64,000 nucleotides of DNA from Chrysophaeum taylorii (Eukaryota; Sar; Pelagophyceae; Pelagomonadales; Pelagomonadaceae). Position numbers and translations under genes: made by a program. Shown one piece after another: positions 37,294 through 47,259 of the stretch. The DNA lies in NCBI GenBank assembly GCA_029834535.1, contig JAQMWT010000427.1, positions 1 to 64,000 of the forward strand, given 5' to 3'. Numbering within the stretch: the stretch's first letter is position 1; every line of letters begins with the position of its first letter. The notes below the pieces were generated by a model that worked only from the letters and a program-made list of their open reading frames with translations, was not told where the DNA came from and ran no database searches.

Positions 37294-39666
37294 CTATACG
37301 ACACCGATGGCCTTTAAAATCGTGTCGTACCAGTAGGGGGTGTAGAGAATACTGACGTCGTAGTCTCGTCGCTCCATCTCGGCCCATTTGGCCTTGAGGA
37401 AGTCCGGGGTGACGTCGCTCCAGTTTCGCACGAGGATGGTCGGGAGCTTGGCGAGGAGGTTGCGGCGGTAGGCGTAGGCCGTGTCGTCCAAGACGGGAAT
37501 GGCCCCTGCGACGAGGGCCTCGTACTCGCGGTAGCATTGCTCGCCAACACCGTTGGGCGAAAAGACGAACTTGCTGGTGGCCATGAGCACGGGCATGTGG
37601 GCGTCGTAGCTCCCGGTCATACCCTTCTTGTTGCCGTAGCGTTCGTTCAACATGAGGATAACCTCGTGCTCGATTTCGTGAAGGCCCGGGTCGTTTTTGG
37701 GACGACCTATGTGGTGGAACTGGTAGTCTTGGCCGAGAGGACAGTCGAATTCTGGATGAAGCGCGAGAATTTTGGTGTGCTCCATGCGTCCCTTGTGCAT
37801 GCCGTCGACGTTCATGCAACAGCACAGGAGCAAGCGATCGCGGCGCGGGAGGCTCCTCGAGAGGTCGGGATGTTCGAGGAGTGCCTGCCAGAGAGAGACG
37901 CCTCTGACCCCGATGACGCGCTCGACGACGCGGCCCGCGTGCTCCTCGGACACGGGACCGTTGTCGACGTTGTTCGCGAGGAAGAGCGCGAGGCGGTCGC
38001 CGAGGTGTCGCCCGGGCAGCCACTTGCGCGGGTCGAAGACGTCGACAACAACCTTCCGCGACTCGCGCAGCGCTCGAACGCAGGGGAACTTCTGCGCGTC
38101 TTTCTCAAAAACTCTCTTGCTGTTCGGGAGGGTCACGCCCCGCGGCGGCAGCATTTTGTCGTCGGGCTGATAGTGGTACAAGCTCGCGATGGTGGCGTTG
38201 AGGGAGCGCGGCCGCAGCGACGGCGACAAGTGGCAGCCGGTCATCGCGTGGAGCCGCACGTCGGCGACGGCGCCGACGAGGTGCGGGTGGACGAGCATGT
38301 TGAGGAGGGGGTCGATTCCGAGGTCGCCGGTGTCGGGGTTGTGCGCAAAGTACCCCAGCGTCTCGGGCTTGTCTTGGATGTGGCTGTTCTGAAACCGGAT
38401 GTTGTCGGCGAGGCGGGTCGACTCTAGCCAGTACGACACGCAGCACCGGAAGCAGCACTTCAACCGTCGGTAGGGCGTCCGGAAAGGGACGGCGGCGCGC
38501 AAACAATTCCGGGGAGCGGGGGCTTTCGGGCACGTCCGCTCGATCGGCGAGCACTCCTCCTCCTCCTGCAGGCAGCTCTCGATGCCGCGCTTCGACTGGG
38601 ATGCCGCCGGCAGTTCCTCCGCGACGGGCGGCGCCGACGCGAGCCTCCGTTCCCTCGAGGACCAGAAGACGGGACGCGCATCCCCAAAGCCGCCGCCGCC
38701 GCCGCGAATGCACGCGTCGTCGTAGCCGTACCTCGCGCCCATCTCCAAAAACTCGTCGACGGTCGCGGGACCGTCGATGCCGGGCCCGAACGTCGCCGCC
38801 TCGAGGTGGGCGAGCCCGAGGAGGGTCGTCGCATCGCGTCGGTGATGGTGAGTTGCGTTATTGTTCGCCCTCGCGGCCTCGCGGGCGCGGTCCTCGCAAG
38901 TCGTGGCGAATTTCGGCATCTTGGCAGCAGCGAACGTGCACAACCTGGCTCCGAGAGAAGCGTTGGCCGCGAGGTCCTCGACCCTCATCCGTTCGTCGGC
39001 GTAGCGCTCCGCGTGTTCGTTCCAGGCCACGTAGGTCGAGAGGGCCCACCCCACGCGTTCCTCGAGGGTGGTCTCGCAGTCGTACGCGGCCGCGCAGGGG
39101 GTCGTGATCGGGGGGGAGGCGGTCACTTTTTCGACGAACCGCGCGACCGGAGCGTGAGGCCGGAGCAGCGAAGCGATCGCGCGAAGCGGACACCTCACCA
39201 AATGGACCACGCGCAAAAACTTTGGCTTGAAGGCGTTTTCGATGTCGACGCGGTTCATGATCGGCCGCAGCTGCCACCATTTCGTGCGCTCGCCGCTAAA
39301 CGGGTAAGGAACGCCGAACGCGAAGTCGTTCACCGCGTGAGTCCACGAGACCGTCGCGTGCGCGTCGTACGTCTCGTGACCCGTACGAAGGCCCATGAGC
39401 GACATCAGGTGCGCGACGGCGCGCGTCCCGACGCCCGCGGTCCCGGTGACGAGGAGCGGCAGGACGTCGTATGCCGTCCTCGGGCCAGGCATGCACGTCC
39501 GATTCAGCCGCCGCGAGAAGATGTACCGGTCGCATTCCCGAATCTCCGTCTTCCACCCGCGCTTTTCGAAATTCGAAAGCAGCTTTTCGTTGTGGAACCA
39601 CCGCGGCACGCGCGACACGTTCAGACCGCCGCACGCCGCCACCCACCACCACCACCACCACCGCAT
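37294..39666 (-). CDS. Sulfotransferase–exostosin-like glycosyltransferase fusion, secretory
   Basis: 790 residues. It begins MRWWWWWWVAACGG, a signal anchor with a Trp run from a TGG repeat. Residues about 68-310 look like a P-loop sulfotransferase: LLVTGTAGVGTRAVAHLMSL is the PAPS 5' loop, GHETYDAHATVSWTHAV follows, and VVHLVRCPLRAIASL (153-167) is the 3' loop. After a Cys-rich linker, the C-terminal half resembles GT47/RXYLT1-type transferases: MATSKFVFSPNGVGEQCYRE, EALVAGAIPVLDD and LPTILVRNWSDVTPDFL. Domain order is the reverse of the fusion at 18,219. Likely role: building and sulfating a secreted or surface glycan. Intact frame. Confidence 0.78.
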   Translation of the reverse strand: MRWWWWWWVAACGGLNVSRVPRWFHNEKLLSNFEKRGWKTEIRECDRYIFSRRLNRTCMPGPRTAYDVLPLLVTGTAGVGTRAVAHLMSLMGLRTGHETYDAHATVSWTHAVNDFAFGVPYPFSGERTKWWQLRPIMNRVDIENAFKPKFLRVVHLVRCPLRAIASLLRPHAPVARFVEKVTASPPITTPCAAAYDCETTLEERVGWALSTYVAWNEHAERYADERMRVEDLAANASLGARLCTFAAAKMPKFATTCEDRAREAARANNNATHHHRRDATTLLGLAHLEAATFGPGIDGPATVDEFLEMGARYGYDDACIRGGGGGFGDARPVFWSSRERRLASAPPVAEELPAASQSKRGIESCLQEEEECSPIERTCPKAPAPRNCLRAAVPFRTPYRRLKCCFRCCVSYWLESTRLADNIRFQNSHIQDKPETLGYFAHNPDTGDLGIDPLLNMLVHPHLVGAVADVRLHAMTGCHLSPSLRPRSLNATIASLYHYQPDDKMLPPRGVTLPNSKRVFEKDAQKFPCVRALRESRKVVVDVFDPRKWLPGRHLGDRLALFLANNVDNGPVSEEHAGRVVERVIGVRGVSLWQALLEHPDLSRSLPRRDRLLLCCCMNVDGMHKGRMEHTKILALHPEFDCPLGQDYQFHHIGRPKNDPGLHEIEHEVILMLNERYGNKKGMTGSYDAHMPVLMATSKFVFSPNGVGEQCYREYEALVAGAIPVLDDTAYAYRRNLLAKLPTILVRNWSDVTPDFLKAKWAEMERRDYDVSILYTPYWYDTILKAIGVV

Positions 39667-40441
39667 TTTTAGTGGTGGTGCTCTTTCCGAGACGACTGGA
39701 GGACACCGATGATGAGAAAGGAATCAAAGGATCTTCTTTATCCTCAGAAAAAAAAGAAATGAAGAAATTTTGTTTGTAAAGGTCGACTGCTAAGAAGTCT
39801 TAGAAGAGGGGGTGGTTTTGTGGGGCATGAAGGAGGGATGTGCCTGACGGGCGGAGATAGGTATGCGGGACCTAGTCGGGGTCAGCGCCGAGTCGAGGGG
39901 CAGGCGAAGAGAGGAGGGGCCCCGCCCGTAGGTCGTACGCATGCTGCCGCCGGACGTATGTGCGACGAAGGGTGACGCCCGGCTGGGATCGTCGGGCGGC
40001 GGCCTGGGTGGGGCTCCCCGAGGAGGCGGCGACATGGGTGAGGGCGGTGAGGGCACAGCGCGCCCGGCCCAATGCGTTGGCGACACCCCACTCACGGCAG
40101 ATGCGGCGAGTTTTTTTTTTTGGGCCGCCGGTTTGTTTGCCTCGGCGTGTAAGTTGGCGCAGCCGCTTTCCACCACCACCACCCAGGTTGTTCGCGCAGC
40201 GATGCGCTCTGCGCATATGTTTGGGCGAGGGCGTGGGACGCCGCGCTGGCCTCGCCGAAGGCACCAAAGACGACGAGGCCGGCGACGGTGCCGTAGGTAC
40301 GTAGCCGCCGTTCGACGCAAGAAGCCACAGGCGGTGGTGCTGGTACCCGCCGGCTGGGGTTTGTTATTGTTTGTGGTTGAATTCGAATTCAAAACAAGAC
40401 CGTCTCCACCAAAAACGAAAGGAGCGGGAAGGTGAAGCCCA
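39667..40441. other. Gene-poor stretch with dispersed repeat and poly-T
   Basis: At 39,781-39,840 is copy B of the GTCGACTGCTAAG repeat. A T12 run at 40,111-40,122 interrupts a GC-rich stretch. Open frames occur on both strands, but none shows a domain or agrees with its neighbours. The minus strand at 39,872-40,267 has HVAASSGSPTQAAARRSQPG, possibly a mobile-element remnant, not identified. Confidence 0.4.
39781..39840 (+). repeat. Dispersed repeat, copy B (GTCGACTGCTAAG type)
   Basis: GTCGACTGCTAAGAAG, then GAGGGGGTGG and TGTGGGGCATGAAGGAGGG, in the same order as at 12,224-12,285. Only about 60 bases align by eye, so this may be one end of a larger element. Confidence 0.5.
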
Positions 40442-41272
40442 CTATGTATCCCAGGGTTCGACGAGGATGCCGTAGGCGAGGGCGGTGATGGCGAGGTGGG
40501 CGAGCAGGAAGGCGGCAGCAAAGGCGGTGAGGCGGAGGGCTTGGCGAGGAAGGTTGTCGAGGTGGGGCATGGCCTTGTTGGCGGGGAGCTCGGCGGCGAT
40601 GGCGACGAGGGCCCAGGAAATGGGGAGGACGTAGAGGACGTTGCCGCGGAGCGTGGTAGCGAGGAGGCCTGCGAGGACGGCGCCGTAGAGCGAGGCGAAG
40701 GCGCAGGCGAGTTGAATGGTGTCGTCGATTTTGCGCTGGACCGCGACGAGGTTGAGGTTGAGGAGAAAGGCAACCGTCGTCCACCCGGCGTGGATAGCGA
40801 CGGGGAACGCGACGACGTATCTTTCGAGGGGCTTCGCTCCGCGCATCGACTCCACCGCGACGCACAAGTTCGCCGCGATGGCGCCGAGGAAGAACGAGGA
40901 GAAAGCGAAGCGCTCGCGGCAAAAAAGAAGGGCCCAAAGCAGTTGAGAGACGTTCGCGCAGACGACAAACGGCGAAGCCTCGCGGAGCGAAGAGGATGGC
41001 GTTTCCGTGAAAAAGACATGCACAGACGCCAGGACCTCCCAGACGTAAATGAGGCTCCAGATTGCGAAGGCCCACCCCGCCGGCGAGACGAGGGTGCTGT
41101 ACTTTTTGTTGAGCTCTGGGTTGGTCTTGCCGCCGAGAAGGCCGGCATTGGCCGCAAAGACCACAAAGGTCTGGGCCGCGAAGCTCAGGAGCCAGGCGTT
41201 GCGCGGCAGGGGCGCCTCGACGAGCGAGGCGTGGCACCACTTGCAGGTCGTCGCGATGTGGTCGAAGATCAT
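40442..41272 (-). CDS. Multi-span membrane protein, TspO/MBR-related
   Basis: 276 residues with about seven hydrophobic segments. The block TLVSPAGWAFAIWSLIYVWEVL is typical of the TspO/MBR-related (tryptophan-rich sensory protein-like) branch, where FxPAGxxFxIWxxIY marks the second and third helices. Further helices include FVVCANVSQLLWALLF, VIHAGWTTVAFLLNL-like AIHAGWTTVAFLL and LSITALAYG-like LAITALAYG. Classical TspO is about 160 residues with five helices; this longer form with a C-terminal extension fits the related family of unknown ligand. Divergent from the ankyrin/FN3 gene over 78 bp. Confidence 0.6.
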   Translation of the reverse strand: MIFDHIATTCKWCHASLVEAPLPRNAWLLSFAAQTFVVFAANAGLLGGKTNPELNKKYSTLVSPAGWAFAIWSLIYVWEVLASVHVFFTETPSSSLREASPFVVCANVSQLLWALLFCRERFAFSSFFLGAIAANLCVAVESMRGAKPLERYVVAFPVAIHAGWTTVAFLLNLNLVAVQRKIDDTIQLACAFASLYGAVLAGLLATTLRGNVLYVLPISWALVAIAAELPANKAMPHLDNLPRQALRLTAFAAAFLLAHLAITALAYGILVEPWDT

Positions 41273-41350
41273 ATATGGCGGAGGAAGAACGGGGACTCCG
41301 GTCCGTTGGCTCCCCGAAAAAAATCATCCGTTAAAAATAAGGCAATCTTC

Positions 41351-42911
41351 ATGCAGTCGCTCTCCGAGCTCATCACGGATGACGGGGAGCGGCTGCAGGA
41401 GAACTACGAGGGCGAGCAGCCCGAGGCGCCGACGCGGCGGTTCCGGGAAGGCACGAATCCGTTGCTGTCGACGCAGGAGGCGCTCAAGGCCGCCGAACAC
41501 GGGAATTCGGAGATCGTGGCCGCGTATCTCGAAGCACGGGGGGACCCGATGGCCGTGAGCCGGCTCCATCACATGGGGTGGTCGCTCCTGCATCTGGCAA
41601 CGGGGTGCGCGTTGATGGGCGGGGCGACGAGCTCGCTGACGTACCGGTCAAGACCGGAACCCGACTGCCCGAACGGCTTCGCGACGTGCGTTAGTCTTCT
41701 TCTCGCGGCCGGCGCGGACCCCAACGTCCGGAGCAAGCAGCACGACTACACCCCTCTGATCGGGGCGTGCTTGTCTGGGGACGCCGAGTGCTGCCGGCTC
41801 CTCTTGCAAGCGGGAGCCGTCTCCGTCGACCCGAGTTCGGTCGCTTCGGAACCGGCGCCGCAGACGCCCTTCGAGGCCGCGCGTCGTGCGCGGCTCTCGG
41901 ACGGCCGACGACGAGCGGTGCTGGGGGTCTTGAACGCCCCCCCCCGCCAGCTCCCGCGGTCCCCCTTGGACGTGCGCGCCCGGCTCCTCCTCGACTCGTT
42001 AGAAGTCGACGATCGCGAGCGCTCGGTCGAAGTGAGGTGGCGAAGCCCGCCGGGCGTCGTCGACATCCAACGGTACACGGTCCGCGGGTATGCCGACGGC
42101 GTCGAGATCGACGTCAAGCACGACGCGATCGCCCCCGTCTTGAAGACGGGCCTCCTGACGAAGCGACGAGACTTCTGCTCGAGCGCTGTCATGGATCGGG
42201 GTATCGCGCTCCGTCAAAACCTCGGTCTCCCCGTTCCCGTCACGGCCTCCACCTTGATCCACGGCCTCTCTCCGGGCCTGGCCTACCACTTCACGGTCGC
42301 CTGCGTGGCTATCGTCGACGACGACATTAGAGAATCGCCGCCGAGCCTCGCCTCCAAACCCTTAGAGATCCCGACGCTCGACGACGACGACTGGAACACC
42401 GCCGAGATCATCGACAAGGTCCTCAGCTACGGCTCGGCGGCGGCCTCGGCCCAGGCCGCCGACACCTCCAACGTCGTCGTCCTCGTCAACCGGGACGACT
42501 TGCGCGTCCCGCCCCAAGCGCCCCCGCTCCGTCGCGTATCCCGCTCGGTCGACGGCGTCGGCGAGATCTTGCCCGAGCCCCCCGCCAAACTCCACCGCAC
42601 CCCCCTCCCCGAGAACCTCTGGCCGCCCCCCGACTTCACGACCAAGAGGGACCTCGCCGTCACCCCCGAGATCAGGCCCCTCCCCCGGAGGGCGACGTCC
42701 TTGACGCCCTCCAGAGTACTAGTACGACAACAACGACAACAACAACAACAACAACAACAACGGGGCGGCAACAACAACGAGGAGGATGAAGACGAGGAGG
42801 ACAAAAATGACGCCCTCGTCCCGAGCCAGCTCTTCTTCAAGAAGGCCGCCGCCGCCGCCTCGTCGTCGTCGTCGTCGTCGTCGAAGAGACCACCACCACC
42901 CTCGACCCCGA

Positions 42912-42950
<39 letters not shown>

Positions 42951-43051
42951 TCGACGACCCCGCAGCAGGGGCCCACATCATCCCGACGAGGCCTCGCGAC
43001 CACTCGCGCAAGCATTCCTCCCAGCCGAGCGAGGAGTGCGCCCTCAGCTAG
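41351..43051 (+). CDS. Ankyrin-repeat and fibronectin-III-like protein with low-complexity tail
   Basis: 566 residues from MQSLSELITDDGE. The frame is open 285 codons further upstream, but that part is antisense to the TspO-like gene and the gap promoter lies between, so I start here. Residues about 45-170 hold ankyrin repeats (LHHMGWSLLHLATG, LLLAAGADPNVRSKQHDYTP, SGDAECCRLLLQAGA). Residues about 220-340 resemble an FN3-type beta domain (SVEVRWRSPPGVVDIQRYTV, LIHGLSPGLAYHFTVACV). The tail has poly-Gln, poly-Ser and poly-Asp runs from triplet repeats. It is probably an intracellular scaffold; partners unknown. Intact. Confidence 0.75.
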
Positions 43052-43099
43052 CTCATTATTTCTAGTGTTCTTCTTGTTGTTATCTACCTACCTACCTAC

Positions 43100-43573
43100 C
43101 TACCTCGTGTGGTTTGTTGTTGTTCTTCTTGGAGGCGGCGCCCAGTCGCGGTCATTCTGTTTCCACTGAGGAGGGGCATCGCCGTCGACGTAGGACTCCT
43201 TCTTCCAGATGGGCACGGTCGCCTTGAGCTCGTCGATGAGCCACGCGCAGGCCTCGAGGGCGTCCTTGCGGTGCGGCGCGCTCACCGCGATGACCACCGA
43301 GGCCCCCCCGATCGGAACCTCGCCGGTCCGATGGAGGATCGCGCATTTCTTCACATCCCACCTCTCGCGCGCCAATTCGCAGAGCCGCCGCATTTCCTTC
43401 AACGCCATCGGCCCGTAGGCCTCGTAGCTCAGCTTGGCCACCGTCTTGTCCTCGAAGGTGTCCCGCGTCACGCCCACGAAGGTCGCGATCGCTCCACACG
43501 CGGGATCCCCCACGAAGGCCTCGGCCTCGCGACTCTCGATGGGTTGATCGCTCAGCCGCACGTGGTCATCCAT
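43100..43573 (-). CDS. MOCS2B: Molybdopterin synthase catalytic subunit (MoaE/MOCS2B)
   Basis: 157 residues from MDDHVRLSDQPI. Family blocks are all present: AIATFVGVTRDTFEDKTVAKLSY-type N-terminal strand (split here for brevity), HRTGEVPIGGASVVIAVSAP, HRKDALEACAWLIDELKA and VPIWKKE with the conserved active-site Lys. MoaE forms a heterotetramer with MoaD and adds two sulfurs to cPMP to make molybdopterin. The open frame continues 187 codons upstream on the minus strand, but those codons are antisense to the GIGYF-like gene, so the shorter start is right. Divergent promoter of 98 bp. The MoaD partner is not in the window. Confidence 0.93.
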   Translation of the reverse strand: MDDHVRLSDQPIESREAEAFVGDPACGAIATFVGVTRDTFEDKTVAKLSYEAYGPMALKEMRRLCELARERWDVKKCAILHRTGEVPIGGASVVIAVSAPHRKDALEACAWLIDELKATVPIWKKESYVDGDAPPQWKQNDRDWAPPPRRTTTNHTR

Positions 43574-43671
43574 GCTCTTATTCAACGGATATTTTTCCGA
43601 AGAGACCCGTCGGAAGAACGGATAGAAACGGGTATCGTGTCGCTGAGAGAGAGCAAGCGCTGCACAACAGC

Positions 43672-46600
43672 ATGGCGAACGTCGAAACGAAGCGATCATT
43701 TGGCCCGGCCTGGCGCAAGGACGGGGGGAGTTTCGGGACACCCAAGACCGAGGCCCCCGAGGGAAACACCCCGTCTTCTTCTTCTTCTTCGGGCCCGCGG
43801 CCCGCGCCCCCTCGGCAGACAACGGGGGCCTGGGCCAACGGCTCGTCATCCCAACACATCGCGTCGGCGGCGCGGCGGCCTCCGGCGGCGACCACCTCGG
43901 CTCCATCTCCTGGAGGAGGAGGAGGAGGAGGAGGAGGAGGAGGACAAACGGGTCTGGCGCCGACGAACTCGAGGAGTGCGCACCTGGCGCCGGAGCAAGG
44001 CTCGTCGAGCAAGTCGGTTCCGCCCCTCGCTTCGGCAGCTTCCAAGCTCCGGGCCGCCAACCTCTCGACCTACCACGACCGCCGCGACGACCGATCCAAC
44101 TTTCAGCAGCAAGTCCCGGCTCCGGCGCCCGCACCCCTCAACATACCGCGGCGCCTACCGAAGCGAAAGTTCGACAAGGCCCAACTCCTCGCGCGCCGCG
44201 AGCCGACCGAGATGCTCGAAGGAGTGCGAGCGAGCGTGCCCCGCGAACTCGTCTCCTTCGACGCCCTCGACCCCGTGTGTGCGCGCGAGAGACCCTCTAC
44301 CGACGAGATCGCCGCCCTCTGGGAGGCGAGCCGTCCGAGGCCTCTAGACAGGGACGACGCCTCGCGACCCCCGCACGACGACCAAGCCAAGCGATTCTCG
44401 CCCCTCATGAAGCCCTCCACCCTCGAAAACCGCCGCAACGACCGCGGCCCCCCCGTCGGGCGTTGGGAGCGTGGCCTCACGGTGCCGCGCGACGACGCCG
44501 ACAAGCTCTGGGACGAGATTGAGCCGGACTCTGATGCCCTCGGCGACGACTCGTCCGCCCTCGCGAGCTGGTCCGAAGCCGCGCAGGCCTTTGAGCGCGA
44601 GATGAAGGCCATACGCGACGCCCAAGCCAAGGGCTTGCCTCTCGACTTGCCGGACGGAGCCTCCATCGGCAGCCCCGACATGTTCGGCGCCGCGATGACC
44701 TCGGACCCCGCCGCCGCCGCCCCCGAATCTACGACCGTTCGCCCGGAACGCTCGCAGCAAGCGTCTGACGCAATCAAGGCCCTCGAGGCCGCGACCAACG
44801 CGCACCGCTCGCGCCTCCAACCCTCAGACACAACCACCGACCCCGACCTCCTTCACCGGGAGCCGGCTACTCGGCTGGATGCGGCCGCGGTTCGACGACA
44901 AGAGGCCGCGGTTCGGCAACAAGAGGCCGCGGTTCGGCAAGAGGCGGCGGTTCGGCAAGAGGCGGCCGCGCGACAACAAGAGGCGGCGGTTCGGCAAGAG
45001 GCGGCCGCGCGACAACAAGAGGCGGCGGTTCGGCAAGAGGCGGCCGCGCGACAACAAGAGGCGGCGGTTCGGCAAGAGGCGGCCGCGCGACAACAAGAGG
45101 CGGCCGCACGACAAGAGGCGGCCGCTCGGCAAGAGGCGGCCGCTCGGCAAGAGGCGGCCGCTCGGCAAGAGGCGGCCGCGCGACGGGAGGCGGCCGCGCG
45201 ACGGGAGGCGGCCGAAGAAGAGGCGCGGCGACGAGATGAGGCACGACGACGCGAGGAAGAACGGCAGCGCGCTTTACTCCTCCCGTGGTACTACCGCGAC
45301 CCACAGGGTGACATCCAGGGCCCGTTCGATGCGTCGCAGATGCGGCAATGGTTCGATGCCGGGTACTTCACCAACGATTTGCCCCTGCGTCAGGGCGACG
45401 GCCAGGGCCGCTTCACTGCCTTGGGCATCCTCTTCCCCTCAGCGGCCGACGCCTTTCTCGCGCGCGCGAATCCCGCGCCACCACCCGTCCCCCGCGACCC
45501 CCCCACAGTCGAGGCACCTGCTGCGGCCGATCCTCTCGCCGGCCTTACGTCACTCCTCGCCGACGGCCAGCTTCCCGGTCGTGCTCAGGGACCGACCGAG
45601 GCGCCGCAATCGCAGCCGCAACCGCAGCAACAACCGATTGGGAACGGCGCGTCGAGCTTCTCGTGGATGTGGCCCGGCGGTACGGACACCTCTCTGCCCG
45701 CGAACGGCGCGACCATAGCCGACGAATCTGACCCGCCCGTCGTCAACGACAACCTCCTCTCCGGCTGGCGGGGATCAGGCTCGGGCGCGCTGGACGTTGG
45801 CGGCCTCGGCGCACTCGGCGGCGCGCTTTTCGAGCCGCCGGTGCCCGCGCCAGAGCCGGCGCAGCGCAAGCCTGGCCGAGTCGAGCTCCACCAGCCGCAT
45901 GACTCCCTTGCGAGTAAAGGCCCGGCCGACGCGAGCGGGCTCGCGCTCGGCGCGTCTGACTCGCCGCTCGCGCTCAAGATGATGCTCGGGGTGGGTGGCG
46001 CGGGTGTGGTTATCGACGACCCGCGGCAGCAGCCGCGTGCCGAGTTGCCTCAGGAAGCGCAGCAGCAGCAGCAGCAGCAGCAACCGGATCTCGTGGCGCC
46101 CCCAGCGCCTCAGCCACAGCCGCAGCAGAAGAAGAGCAAGCAGAACGCGCAGCAACGTCAGCGCCAGGACGCGACGCAGAGCCCTGATGGAGCGCCGTCG
46201 GCGCCCATGTCGCGACGAGCACAGCGGCGACAAGAGGCAGCGGCGGCCGCAGCCGCGGCCGCGGCACAGCAGCGGCAGCAGCGGCAGCAGCAACAGCAGC
46301 AACAGCAGCAACAGCAGCTACAGCAGCTACAGCAGCTACAGCAGCTACAACAGCTACAACAGCTACAGGTTGCGAACGAGAACAGCCAGAACGCTGGGAA
46401 TGTGGTGGGCCATGCGCCGCGAGCAGAGCCGCAGGTTCAGACGAAGCCGCCGGCCCGGCACACGGCGCGCGCCCCGTGGGCTCAGGCGTCCCTCGAGCAA
46501 CAACAGGCTCTACTCATGCAGCAGCAGCAGCAGCAGCAGCAGGCCTCCAAGCTAAGTATCCGCGAGATCCAGCAGCAGGAGGAGGCGGCGCGCGTCGCCG

Positions 46601-47259
46601 CCGTCGCCGAGCGCCAGCGACAAATCGCCGCGCAGCACCAGCATCAGCACCAGCGCGTTGTCCAGCACTCGTCGATGGCGGCGCGGCTGGCAGCGCAGCA
46701 CGGCGTGAACACGACCGCGCCCGGCAACTACCGCCCTCCGCCGGCATCGCAGCCCGCGGCGTCGCGCCGCGTGCCCGCGTCCTCGCACGCCCAACAGCAG
46801 CAGCAGCCAGGTGCGGGCACCAAGCATTCGGGTGGACGCGCCCCCCAAAACCCTCCGCATCACCCGGGCGGGTCGTCCACGGCGGCGGCGGCGGCAAACA
46901 CGTTCGAGGGATGGTGCAAGGCCCAGCTGAAGAAGATCACGGGGTCGGACGATTTGACGTTGATCCAATTTTGCATGACCCTCGACGACACGTCGGAAAT
47001 CCGGCAATATCTGTCGATGTACCTAGGGTCAACGCCGCAGGTCGCAACGTTTGCGAACGAGTTCATCAAGAAGAAGCAATCGAACAAGTCTTCGACGCCC
47101 GCCGCGCTCAAGCTGCAAACGCAGGGCCCGCCCGCGTCGACGGCCGCGCCGCAACCGAATCCGAATTTGAAACCCCGTCCAGACAACGACGACTCGGACA
47201 TGATCACCGTCAACCCAAAGAACCGCCGCGGCCGCGGACGTCGTGCCAAGGCTACGTGA
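43672..47259 (+). CDS. GYF-domain protein, GIGYF-like, glutamine-rich
   Basis: 1,195 residues, intronless. The GYF domain is at about residues 537-590: LPWYYRDPQGDIQGPFDASQ, then MRQWFDAGYFTNDLPLRQ, with the GPF and W-x-x-x-GYF core that binds Pro-rich PPGΦ ligands. It is preceded by a tandem RQEAA repeat (about 403-520) and followed by long poly-Gln stretches. A conserved C-terminal segment (about 1,076-1,140: WCKAQLKKITGSDDLTLIQF, SEIRQYLSMYLGSTPQ) resembles the C-terminus of plant and animal GIGYF/EXA1 proteins, which link to 4EHP and repress translation of mRNAs. Function by family; the 4EHP-binding motif was not located. Confidence 0.82.
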   Translation: MANVETKRSFGPAWRKDGGSFGTPKTEAPEGNTPSSSSSSGPRPAPPRQTTGAWANGSSSQHIASAARRPPAATTSAPSPGGGGGGGGGGGQTGLAPTNSRSAHLAPEQGSSSKSVPPLASAASKLRAANLSTYHDRRDDRSNFQQQVPAPAPAPLNIPRRLPKRKFDKAQLLARREPTEMLEGVRASVPRELVSFDALDPVCARERPSTDEIAALWEASRPRPLDRDDASRPPHDDQAKRFSPLMKPSTLENRRNDRGPPVGRWERGLTVPRDDADKLWDEIEPDSDALGDDSSALASWSEAAQAFEREMKAIRDAQAKGLPLDLPDGASIGSPDMFGAAMTSDPAAAAPESTTVRPERSQQASDAIKALEAATNAHRSRLQPSDTTTDPDLLHREPATRLDAAAVRRQEAAVRQQEAAVRQEAAVRQEAAARQQEAAVRQEAAARQQEAAVRQEAAARQQEAAVRQEAAARQQEAAARQEAAARQEAAARQEAAARQEAAARREAAARREAAEEEARRRDEARRREEERQRALLLPWYYRDPQGDIQGPFDASQMRQWFDAGYFTNDLPLRQGDGQGRFTALGILFPSAADAFLARANPAPPPVPRDPPTVEAPAAADPLAGLTSLLADGQLPGRAQGPTEAPQSQPQPQQQPIGNGASSFSWMWPGGTDTSLPANGATIADESDPPVVNDNLLSGWRGSGSGALDVGGLGALGGALFEPPVPAPEPAQRKPGRVELHQPHDSLASKGPADASGLALGASDSPLALKMMLGVGGAGVVIDDPRQQPRAELPQEAQQQQQQQQPDLVAPPAPQPQPQQKKSKQNAQQRQRQDATQSPDGAPSAPMSRRAQRRQEAAAAAAAAAAQQRQQRQQQQQQQQQQQLQQLQQLQQLQQLQQLQVANENSQNAGNVVGHAPRAEPQVQTKPPARHTARAPWAQASLEQQQALLMQQQQQQQQASKLSIREIQQQEEAARVAAVAERQRQIAAQHQHQHQRVVQHSSMAARLAAQHGVNTTAPGNYRPPPASQPAASRRVPASSHAQQQQQPGAGTKHSGGRAPQNPPHHPGGSSTAAAAANTFEGWCKAQLKKITGSDDLTLIQFCMTLDDTSEIRQYLSMYLGSTPQVATFANEFIKKKQSNKSSTPAALKLQTQGPPASTAAPQPNPNLKPRPDNDDSDMITVNPKNRRGRGRRAKAT
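44880..45245 (+). repeat. In-frame tandem repeat encoding (R)QEAA units
   Basis: Alternating units such as GCGGCCGCGCGACAACAAGA and GGCGGCGGTTCGGCAAGA repeat in frame. They encode RQQEAAVRQEAAA arrays forming a likely long charged helix. Copies are close to identical, so recent expansion is likely. Confidence 0.85.

Noticed and set aside
40496-41350. N-terminal 285 codons in front of the ankyrin gene
   Set aside because: Antisense to the TspO-like gene and not similar to anything; the true start is at 41,351.
43574-44134. N-terminal 187-codon extension of MoaE
   Set aside because: Antisense to the GIGYF-like gene; the MoaE family starts at 43,573.
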